Source: Phymatolithon calcareum (Eukaryota > Rhodophyta > Florideophyceae > Hapalidiales). Taken from it: 64,000 bases of DNA. The position numbers were made by a program, and so were the translations under genes. The stretch's first letter is position 1, and the number at the start of each line of letters is the position of its first letter. Below, in pieces: positions 55,809 through 64,000 of the stretch. Below the pieces are notes generated by a model. It saw only the letters and a list, made by a program, of their open reading frames with translations, had not been told where the DNA came from and did not search any database. Location of the stretch: assembly GCA_977006965.1 (NCBI GenBank), contig OZ345353.1, positions 3,968,001 to 4,032,000 on the forward strand, in the 5' to 3' direction.

Positions 55809-56559
55809 GACTGTAAGGGAGATGCGTTTCAGATGCTACTACCTTGGTAGCTCCGTTACTCTGTTAAAGCCCGCAAAATCCGGGCTCGTTGCTATCGTCG
55901 TAGCGCTAGCTGCAAAAACCCTCCTCCAGAGAAGGTGGAGGGAAAAGCTTAGAGTCCACTTGTCCTAAAAACGAAGGACACTGGGGATTCCCGAGTGATC
56001 CCGCACCTCAGTACTAATCTAGCCTGTCGAACCTTATCTTGCAAGTTCGGAATGCTCTGAAACAACGTTATTAAACGCAGTGAGCACATGACAGAAAGCA
56101 AAGGGAAACGCATCTATGAAGTTTCGATTGCCGGCCACTAGACCGCTCTCAGTAGGCGTACCGATATCGGCGCCGGCCACGCAGCTGATAATGATGTCGG
56201 CTTTCGATGCTGCGATCGCTATGCTTGCGTGGTGCTCCAATTCCGTACCCTACAATTGGTATTTCTAAGATTGGATTTTGCGAGCAAGTGGAAAATTCGG
56301 TGAAATAAAGAAATGCAAGCAAGAAACCGTATTCCCGTCTTGCGAATCGCTTGGATACAGTTTCGTGTAACTATAAGAAAGCGCTCGTGTTCTGGAGTCA
56401 ATGGCTTCCTTTTTGCTTCTGAATTTCACTTCGATGATTACCAGCATTCATCCTGTTTCCTATCTCAAGACTTCTCGATTGCCACCCACCACTCATATCG
56501 ATTTGTGACAGCGCAAGCACGTAAACACATGAGTGTAGCATTTTTACGCTCATCCAGAG
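55809..56559. other. No firm gene
   Basis: Minus frame 56,034-56,240 (ADIIISCVAGADIGTPTES) is protein-like but short. No family was recognised. Confidence 0.3.
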
Positions 56560-57345
56560 CCGCTGACCGGTGGCGCCGAAAAGCGAATCAAGCAGATGTC
56601 GCCGCTCCAGCGCAGAAAACGTGACCAGCGTATTACCAGCGCCGCTCTCCACCAACCTTCGATGTTGGTGTCTGCTGTACTTTTCGGGTCAGTAATTTAT
56701 TCAATTTGAGGGCGAGGCTTGTTGAGATGAACCAATACTCGACAAAAATTCAAAGGCGCCACCAAAGACTTAGAGTTTGAATCTTCTACCTAAGAACAGT
56801 TACTGGCGTTCTTAATCGTTACAGTCCAGAGCATATCCAGTAGTATGCGTGGTGAGAGTGTGTGCAGAGGCTGGACGTCGATTTAAACGTTCGTTTTTCA
56901 AGAGCAAACATGACTTGAGCATCGATTTAATCATTCTCCAATTAGGCTATCACATGACATATCTAACGTAGGCTTGAAGCCAAGAGCATAAATGCTCAAT
57001 TTTTCTTGTTAAGGGAAACCATCATCATTTGCATTAATTGATCATTTCTCTTTTCGTCTCGCTCACGCGCCTTGTGTCTCACTCGGGACGAATTGTTGGC
57101 GTTTTCACGCTCAAGCAAGGATGCGGAATCATCATAACTCTCGCCATCTTGGTCATCAATGCCTTGGGTGAGCTCTCATATCCTGTGCCGTGCTCGTGCC
57201 GAACGATTGGAGAAGAAGGGGGCGCTTATGAAGCAATAGCACAAAGTAGTCTTGAGTGGAAGCACAGGCTAAATCCTAGAAGCTTGGACTACTGCCCATG
57301 TCAGAGAGCAGGTTGATCGAAAGCGAATGAGTGATTGAATGGGAT
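56560..57345 (+). repeat. Harbinger-like fragment, third copy with internal deletions
   Basis: Same order as the left palindrome arm: CAGATGTCGCCGCTC, CACCAAAGACTTAGAGTTT, ATCGATTTAA, TTTGCATTAATTGAT, CATCAATGCCTTG. The coiled-coil coding middle is largely deleted. It extends 90 bp past where the left arm ends. Confidence 0.7.
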
Positions 57346-57454
57346 GGAGATACATGAGCGTGGAAGGAGAAAGTTTCAGAGAGCGGAGTGCCAGCTGTCC
57401 CCGATTCACTGTAAATATCATTTTGGGACGGTACCAAATCTTTCTCACTGGGGG

Positions 57455-57565
57455 GTGGCTCTTGTGATAAAAACTGCGTTTGTGACTACACAAAGCGTGA
57501 CAGGAGGCCAAAACATGACAGGTTTAGTACGCAAAAATCCCGTTTTTGTGTTTTTAGAAAGGCCC
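57455..57565 (-). repeat. Dispersed repeat R4, inverted copy
   Basis: Reverse-complement match to 49,036-49,160. Confidence 0.55.
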
Positions 57566-57788
57566 CAATGCTCACCTCTACCAATATTTTGCCATCTATT
57601 TTCGTTTTGCTTTTCCTCCGGTACCTTCGTCAGCACTCTGTAATCATCGTCTGATATGCATTGCAGCACTGGGTGAAAGTACTTTTTCGTTGAAATGGGA
57701 AGCACAATTTTCGAACGACGATCAAGATCCGGCTCGACTGAAATGTTTCATTCAGCTTGTACAACATGCTTCGGTTGGATGCAAGGAG
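57561..57788 (+). repeat. Dispersed repeat family R1, copy c (cut by hAT)
   Basis: Matches 44,593-44,822 and breaks off exactly at GCAAGGAG (57,781-57,788), where the hAT element begins. Confidence 0.75.
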
Positions 57789-59277
57789 CAGGGGTGCAAT
57801 AAAATTAATTGGAAAAAAATTAATTGCAATTAGTGCAATGCAACACTTAATTTTCGAAAATCCTCCAATTCCAATTATTAATATTTCTTCTCTGAATAAT
57901 TGCAATAATTTATTTGTTGCCGTAAACATTCTCCAATTAATTCCAATTAATTGCTTCTTTGTTGTTGCCGGTTACGAGCAAGACAAACGAATGCTTCTGT
58001 TGGTACCTGGCGACTATCGCTGGGCGACTATCGCCAGACGACCCTCACCCACCGGTCCACTAAGATGCTAGTTTTACAAACCGCCTGCTATACATATTGC
58101 AGTCATCTGTGCCATTTTCAGCTTATCATCAGCTACAATTGATTTTAGAGAGCATTTCAGAAGCTCAGCTATGAAATCAATCGCGAAGAATCGCAAAAAC
58201 AGTTCCACTACTATCACCGAGCCGAAAGTTGGAGCAAAGGAGCTAGTCGAACAAATTCTGAGTTGGGACAGTCCAAGCGAGGGTGGACACTATCTCGGGA
58301 TCCAGATCGAAAATGGAAAGCAGAAGCACTCATGGAGTTGCCCCTCGGAGGGATACAAGAGCATCATGAGGCCAGTAGTCCATACTAGTTTTACTAACCC
58401 CGCGAGCTACTTGAAATCATGCTATGGAGAAGTCGCACTTAAGGAGTCCTTTTTTGAAGCCAGAAAAATAGGTCTGGAAAATGGCAGTACAATCTCAAGG
58501 TTTTGGAAGTCTGTCTCGTCTAACCCCTACGACAAGGCTATGTACGATTGGATTAAACTCATCGTCAACAAAAACCTCCCTATCGTATGGGTTGAAGTCG
58601 AAGATATACCCGCCTTTTCCAGGCATACCTCTGTTTTATCAGCTAAGAAAGTGAAAGAGGTAATACTTGAGCTCACAAAACTTGTCGAGAAGGAAATTTC
58701 AAAAGAGCTGGCCGGGAAGAAAGGAGCAATCATGCATGATGGCTGGACGGAAAATGGTATGCACTACATTGGCGTGTTTGCTGTTTACATGAAGAGAGTC
58801 AGTGTGCATGGTAACGCTTTGTGGAAGAACGTCGAACAGGTGCAAACAAATTTTCTTGGGGTTTCGGCCATGGCTAACCAAACCGATGAGAACAGTGAAG
58901 GGACAGAATTTAACGCTGAAAATCATGTTCAGTTCTTCCGTGATATATTCCAAGAATTTTACAACACGGAACTTGGGGAATTAGCAACATGCCAAATTGC
59001 CCACAACTGCAATACGAATCAACGTGTTGCGCATCTTCTCAATATTCCTCGAGTTGGATGCAAAAATCACAAGCTTAACCTGGAAATGAAAGCCTGGGTG
59101 AACTCGGACGATGACTTGTCAGCTGTCAATGAAAGTATCGAGGATACTGTTCTGCAAGCCAAGCGCAAGATCAAGAGCGCTGCTGCTCTTAGAAACCTCA
59201 CTGATCTGAAACCCGTCAAGCCAAACAAGACTCGCTGGTCCGGATTGTTTTACATGTTTCAACGATTACTTAGGATT
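57789..59277 (+). mobile_element. hAT DNA transposon, 5' part (cut by Copia insertion)
   Basis: The left end is placed at CAGGGGTGCAATAAAATT. CAGGG-type ends and 8-bp target duplications are typical of hAT. The 8 bp before it (GCAAGGAG) are present once, as ACAAGGAG, in the uninterrupted R1 copy at 44,815-44,822. An AT-rich subterminal zone precedes the transposase. The right part is displaced beyond the Copia insertion and off the window. Confidence 0.75.
58171..59277 (+). pseudogene. hAT transposase, truncated by Copia insertion
   Basis: ATG at 58,171; 369 codons open to the insertion point. A Cys-poor BED-like N-terminal region (HSWSCPSEGYKSIMRPVVHT) precedes the core. IMHDGWTENGMHYIGVFAVY contains the first acidic box, and QIAHNCNTNQRVAHLL followed by GCKNHKLNLE marks the second. 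The final NKTRWSGLFYMFQRLLRI ends at the Copia LTR. The catalytic glutamate and C-terminal dimerisation domain lie beyond the insertion. No stop or frameshift occurs before it, so the gene was probably intact when Copia inserted. Confidence 0.8.
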
Positions 59278-59705
59278 TGTTGGAAATGTGACTGCTTGGA
59301 GCTTTTGTCGCAGTACACATTATCCTTTGTCATAAGTCTCTAACCATTTCTCATATGTTATGATAGAATCAATCCATGTTTTTTTCATCTTTACTGACAA
59401 TGTAGCAGTCCAATCAATTTCTTGATTGATCTTGTTATTGTCAGTAATTCAATCATTTTGCTGATTGAATCAATCACAGTCGACATTTCAATCTTTTAAG
59501 TGATTGAATCAATCACAGTTAGTAGTGCAATGAGCATCAGAAGACTTATCATACCTCAATCTGAGGCCTATATAAGACCCGGATCTGAAGCCCCGACTCA
59601 ATAAACCAAGGAACATTTCACAACCAACCCAACCATCTTAACCATCTCAACCACCTCAACCATCTCAACCATCTCAACCATCAACAATCAAACCTCCATC
59701 CAACA
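59278..59705 (+). repeat. Copia element 2, 5' LTR
   Basis: 428 bp, TG...CA. U3 holds repeated GATTGAATCAATCAC motifs (59,400-59,520). The LTR has TATATAA at 59,569-59,575 and AATAAA at 59,600-59,605. A (CTCAACCAT)n stretch follows at 59,630-59,690. Confidence 0.9.
59569..59605 (+). promoter_or_regulatory. Copia 2 LTR TATA box and polyadenylation signal
   Basis: TATATAA at 59,569-59,575 and AATAAA at 59,600-59,605, spaced as in the solo LTR at 12,245-12,734. Confidence 0.6.
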
Positions 59706-59722
59706 GGTTATGGGCCCAGATA
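59706..59722 (+). promoter_or_regulatory. Primer-binding site, half initiator tRNA-Met type
   Basis: GGTTATGGGCCCAGA directly after the LTR end is an exact complement of the anticodon arm of eukaryotic initiator tRNA-Met. The position and sequence match the Drosophila copia primer site as I recall it. Confidence 0.8.
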
Positions 59723-59996
59723 ACGCGTAATCAACCAGCGCTCTCACCTTACCGAGGGGTCCTCCTTCCCTCTCGGTAATTCATTCTAAACCAATTTTCA
59801 TCATCAAAAGGTTTAAAACCCTGTGGTATCTGCGCCATCCATCGGCCACCCTAAAGCGACTCTGCACAGAGTATAATCTACGAAACAGTCTGACAACATC
59901 CGTGCTCGGCTACGTGGTGAAAGGGATATACGCTTGAGAAATCGAGTAGTCTTCCGAGTATCCACCTGGACGCATCTCGGCTAAACGGCGAAAGCA

Positions 59997-62219
59997 ATGT
60001 GGCAGGCGATTCTCAACATATTCGAACGCCATACGCTTCTTAACAAACTCGCTGCTCGTCGCAAGTTCTATACCGCCACAATGCTCGAGGGCGAAAAGAT
60101 ACTGCCATACACCAACCGAATTCGTCAGCTCGCATCCACACTCAAATCATTGGGTGTTGACATCGACGACAAGGAAATGGCAATGGCTGTCCTGAATGGT
60201 CTTCCGGATCGTTATGACAGTCTCATCAGTGCCTTAGACGCACTTGGGAACGAGGACGAGACATTCTCTCTTGAGTTTGTGAAGAGCCGACTTCTACAAG
60301 AGGAGCAACGTATGACTATGCGCCTCGAAGCCTCGACGGAGAAGTCTGAGTCCACGGCTCTTGTAAGTGCAACTCAAAATGTTTCATACGCCTACGACCA
60401 TTGTGATCATTGCAATCGAGCTGGACATCCTTCTCTCAGGTGTTGGGTCAAGTTTCCACACCTTGCACTACCGGGATACAAACCTCCGGGTCGAAAAGGA
60501 AATAAGGACAAACCGACTGCCTTAATTGCTGGTGAAACAGAATCTATTCGTGCCATGTCTGATTCTGACTACGTTTGCTTAATGGCAAAGGTTCGAAACT
60601 CAAACATTCCCGAAAAGTCCACGTCATGGATTATCGACTCCGGAAGAACATCCCACATGACATTCGATCGTTCCATCTTTGTCTCATACACGGAAATGAG
60701 GTCGACTGTCGAAATGGGAACTAGAGCAACTGCAACGATAGCAGGAAAAGGCGATGCTATCGTGACACTCAGCATCAACGGAAAACGGTCTCAGTGTATG
60801 CTCCAAAACGTTCTTCATATTCCGGACTTTGGTTATTCGCTCCTTTCCGTTTCTAAACTGGACGTGTATGGGTATGGGATCTTATTCAAAAGCAAACGGT
60901 GCTATATCAAAGCACATGATGAGATTATCCCCCAAGGTACTCTCCGCAAAGATCTATACATTCTAGATCGTCCGGAGAACAAACCCATGTCCAAGGAAAC
61001 ATCCCTCGTCAGCCTACAGCTATGGCACGAGCGTCTCGCGCATGTCAATCCTACTGGAATCTCCGGCATGGCACGCCATGGGGTTGTAAAAGGATTGCAT
61101 ATCGATCGAGGGTCTTCGTCGGACAATGTATGCAAAGGTTGCATTGCTGGGAAAGCACATCGTGCTCCTATCCCGAAGTCTAGTGGTTCTCGCTCGGACG
61201 CAATTCTCGATCTCGTGCATTCCGACGTTCTCGGTCCAGTTGACATCCTATCACTAGGTTGCTCTCGGTATTTCATCACGTTTATCGATGATCACTCCAA
61301 ATGGACCACAGTTTTCACCATGCGAAAGAAGTCCGAGAGCTTTGAGTGCTTTCAGAAATTTCACAAATACGCTGAAACACACACCGGAAGAAAGCTGAAA
61401 CACCTCAACGTACATCAGTTCTCACCTGCATCTAAGCTCAAAGCTATTCGGACCGATAACGGAGGAGAATACCTGTCAAATGAGTTAAAGTCATATCTTT
61501 CAGAGCACGGTATTCACCATCAACTCACCGTTGCTTACACTCCTCAACAGAATGGGGTTGCTGAGCGCATGAACCGCACTTTACTCAACTTAGTGCGCTC
61601 GATGCTTCATCACAAAGGCATCGAGAAGAAGTTCTGGGCTGAAGCACTGTCAACTGCTGTGTATGTCCGAAATCGAGTTACGTCGCGGGGACTTCCTTCG
61701 AACACGACCCCCCGTCACATATGGATGGGAGCCGCACCAAACTTGGAACACTTACGCGTATTTGGCGCTAAGTGTTGGTACGTGATTCCGAAAAAGAAGG
61801 TCAAGAAACTCGACTCTCGTACTCGTGAAGCGATCATGATGGGATACTCGTTTGTATCTAAGGGATACAAGTTATGGGATCCGAATGCATGCAAGGTGAT
61901 CGTATCACGGGATGTTATATTTGACGAATGGCATGCGAAACTGAGAATCCTAAAACGGATATACCAATCAGTTTTCCAAATGCAGGGTTTGACCAAAGCT
62001 TTCACGATGCCTTTGAAACGGAGGAAGCTACCGAAATTCCTCCAGCGATCATCAAGGTCGAGCAGAAACCCAACTATGCCAACATCCGTGAGGTTAAAGC
62101 CGAAGACGTTGCAGTGGAGGATACCGTGGACGAACCAAAGGACAACGGGCATGGTCAGGACAGTGGCTGTAAAGAAGAATCTATCTCAACTTCTAATGCT
62201 GACGCACCTCCTGAGTTAG
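59997..62219 (+). pseudogene. Copia element 2 gag-protease-integrase
   Basis: ATG at 59,997; open for 740 codons. Gag starts late (LNIFERHTLLNKLAARRKFY), and the usual first 60-80 gag residues are missing, replaced by 290 bp without an open frame. A CCHC knuckle lies at residues 136-149. Protease: IIDSGR at 212-217, where the third position after DSG is R instead of the usual A. Pre-integrase LWHERLAHVN at 342. Integrase: HSD410, TD487 and E523 in GVAERMN, a DD35E core. The frame drifts out of register at about 61,930. Confidence 0.85.
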
Positions 62220-63907
62220 TCGCGAAACCCATACTTCGTCGATCCACCCGTGTCTCAAAACTACCAAGTGATTTCTGGAATACTGGCCCGCATACAGCCA
62301 TGTTGGTTCTCGAATCAGCCAACTTTGCAACTGAAACTGCTTTGTCTTCTCAAGAAGTTCCGCAGACTTTCAGAAGCGCCACGTCGAAAGACAACATTGA
62401 CTATTGGTCCCCTGCGATTGAGAAAGAACCCTCATCTCTCATTCGCAACAAGACTTGGACATTAGTACCTCGCGAATCCGGTATGAACGTTCTCCCATGC
62501 AAATACGTGTTCAAAGTCAAAGGCACTGGCCCGAAAGCTCGCATTGTCGCGAAAGGGTTCCGACAGGTGCACGGTGTGGATTACGGCGAAACATATGCCC
62601 CGGTCGTGAAGTTCACATCAATTCGGATTCTTCTCGCCACGGTGGCAGTTCATGATCTCGAACTTGTCCAAATGGATGTCGTCACTGCATTCCTACATGG
62701 AGACTTGGACGAAGATATCTACATGGACGTTCCCGCCGGATTTCGCGATCCCAAGCGTCCTGACCTCGTGCGTAAACTGTTGAAGGCACTCTACGGGATA
62801 AAACAAGCTCCCCGACAATGGCATGCTAAGATTGATGATTTCTTAATCAATAAACTCGGATTTACAAGCAGTCCGAATGACCCGTGTCTTTATGTTCGGC
62901 ACACATCCAAGAGCATTATGATCATTGCATTGTACGTCGATGACTTGCTCATTGCTGGCAACGACAATGTTGCAATTGCTTGGATGAACGGGGAGCTTAA
63001 CCGGCGATTCGAGATGAAGTATCTTGGAAACGCAAATGTATTCCTCGGATTGGAGATCCGTCGGGATCGCGATCTCCGAACATTACACCTATCGCAGAAG
63101 TCGTACGCGGAAACCGTTTTGAAGCGGTTTAACTTGGAAAATTCGAAACCGGTACCAACGTCGATGGAACCTTACAAGAAAATCAGTACCGTGCATGAAC
63201 TCGACATCACAGATTCTGTTTCATCCGAGGTTCCGTATCGACCTGCAATTGGAAGCGTCATGTATCTGATGGTTGGAAGTCGGCCGGATATCTCGGATGC
63301 TGTCGGAAAACTCTCCTCCTTTTGCGAGAATCCACTGCAAATCCATTGGATGGCTGTTAAGCGTGTTTTACGGTACATTGCCGGAGCTCGTGATCATGGG
63401 ATTCTATTCGGCAAAGACAGAAGTTTGACTCCAGTGGGGTATAGCGACTCCGACTGGGCAGGCTGTCAAGAAACTCGCAAGTCGACAAGTGGATACGTCT
63501 TCATGCTTGCAGGGGGAGCAATTAGCTGGCGATCTAAGAAGCAAACCATTGTCGCGACATCGTCATGTGAGGCTGAATACATTGCTGCATGTGCCGCCGC
63601 GAAAGAAGCAGTCTGGCTTTCGCGATTGATTTCCGACATACTTGGTTTCAACAAGCCATCTCGCATGCTCATCTTCTCGGACAACCAAGGGGCTATATCA
63701 TCCACTCAGAACGAGGCAATTACGCAACGAAACAAACATATTGATATTCAATGTCACTATGTTCGCGAAGCTGTGGCAACCGAGAAAGTGGAATTCAAGT
63801 ACTGTCCGACGGAGTTCATGGTCGCTGATGCACTTACGAAACCCCTAAGTCGAATCAAGGTATCCGAGTTCGCGAAAAAGATGAGACTGCATCCTGCACG
63901 TTCGTAA
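61928..63907 (+). pseudogene. Copia element 2 reverse transcriptase-RNase H
   Basis: Continues pol in the -1 frame relative to the integrase frame, so a one-base deletion near 61,930-61,950 separates them. From ATG 61,928 it reads an acidic linker, then the RT: FAPVV-like ETYAPVVKFTS, QMDVVTAFLHGDL (D250), LYGIKQAPRQW and YVDDLLI (D338, D339). The RNase H part has GYSDSDWAG, SSCEAEYIAAC and KHIDIQCHYVRE. All catalytic boxes look intact. It ends 20 bp before the polypurine tract. Confidence 0.85.
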
Positions 63908-63919
63908 GCTTCTTCGATC

Positions 63920-63928
63920 GAGGGGGAG
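63920..63928 (+). promoter_or_regulatory. Polypurine tract, Copia element 2
   Basis: GAGGGGGAG abuts the 3' LTR and is the expected plus-strand primer site. Confidence 0.75.
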
Positions 63929-64000
63929 TGTTGGAAATGTGACTGCTTTGATCTCTTGTCGCAGCACACATTATCCTATATCATAAGTCCCTAACAATTT
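63929..64000 (+). repeat. Copia element 2, 3' LTR (first 72 bp)
   Basis: TGTTGGAAATGTGACTGCTT matches the 5' LTR start at 59,278; it runs off the window. Confidence 0.85.

Larger units (their letters stand above)
59278..64000 (+). mobile_element. Ty1/Copia retrotransposon, nearly complete, extends past window
   Basis: The 5' LTR (59,278-59,705) starts TGTTGGAAATG, and the same sequence restarts at 63,929 as the 3' LTR. Between them are a primer-binding site, gag-pol in two frames and a polypurine tract. The 72 bp of both LTRs that can be compared differ at 8 positions (about 11%, hand count). The left flank is GGATT (59,273-59,277); its duplicate would lie outside. The element sits inside a hAT transposase gene. 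Confidence 0.9.

Noticed and set aside
56034-56240. Short minus frame resembling a bacterial enzyme strand
   Set aside because: Too short (68 codons), no motif that identifies a family.
61928-61950. Programmed -1 frameshift between Copia integrase and RT
   Set aside because: No slippery heptamer or pause structure was evident, and Copia elements usually encode a single gag-pol frame; a one-base deletion is simpler.

Overview
The window looks like repeat-rich, intron-poor nuclear DNA from a eukaryote. I see no operons, Shine-Dalgarno sites or CRISPR arrays. Nearly all recognisable coding sequence belongs to eukaryotic transposable elements: Gypsy, Copia, hAT, pogo, PIF/Harbinger, piggyBac, a LINE tail, a DUF7869-type transposase-like gene and a possible Tnp2 piece. 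The style recalls red macroalgae or oomycetes. That is inference; nothing here fixes the species.

Layout. 2-530 is a piggyBac transposase tail. 1,096-6,356 is a complete but decayed minus-strand Gypsy element with chromodomain, 4-bp target duplication and LTRs about 5% apart. 6,939-8,660 has multi-frame coding-like sequence I cannot identify. 8,871-14,190 is a decayed plus-strand Copia element, with a solo LTR of another Copia family (12,245-12,734) lodged in its reverse transcriptase. 17,170-18,062 is a broken DDE transposase and 19,217-19,800 a weak Tnp2-like piece. 23,998-26,495 (minus) is the most unusual locus: a ParB-like domain followed, in the same frame and past a single TAG, by a beta-class-order DNA N4/N6-methyltransferase. 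27,369-30,407 is a two-gene PIF/Harbinger element with 12-bp terminal inverted repeats. 31,080-31,480 is a LINE tail and 32,757-35,083 a frameshifted DUF7869-type gene. 39,741-41,655 is a pogo-like element with an intact transposase, terminal repeats and flanking TA. 43,343-43,865 is another Harbinger fragment, and 45,582-47,111 an intact unknown membrane-protein gene.

44.1-57.8 kb is a mosaic of dispersed repeats, including a large head-to-head palindrome (50,259-52,151) made of two copies of a Harbinger-like fragment. The right end is triple-nested: a repeat copy is split by a hAT element (from 57,789), and the hAT transposase is split by a Copia element (59,278 to beyond the window) with almost intact gag-pol.

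How it fits together: host-type genes are few. The only long clean reading frames are the pogo transposase, the Harbinger accessory protein, the membrane-protein gene, the ParB and methyltransferase frames and the Copia pol. The two datable Copia elements both carry a primer-binding site matching the anticodon arm of initiator tRNA-Met, as in Drosophila copia.
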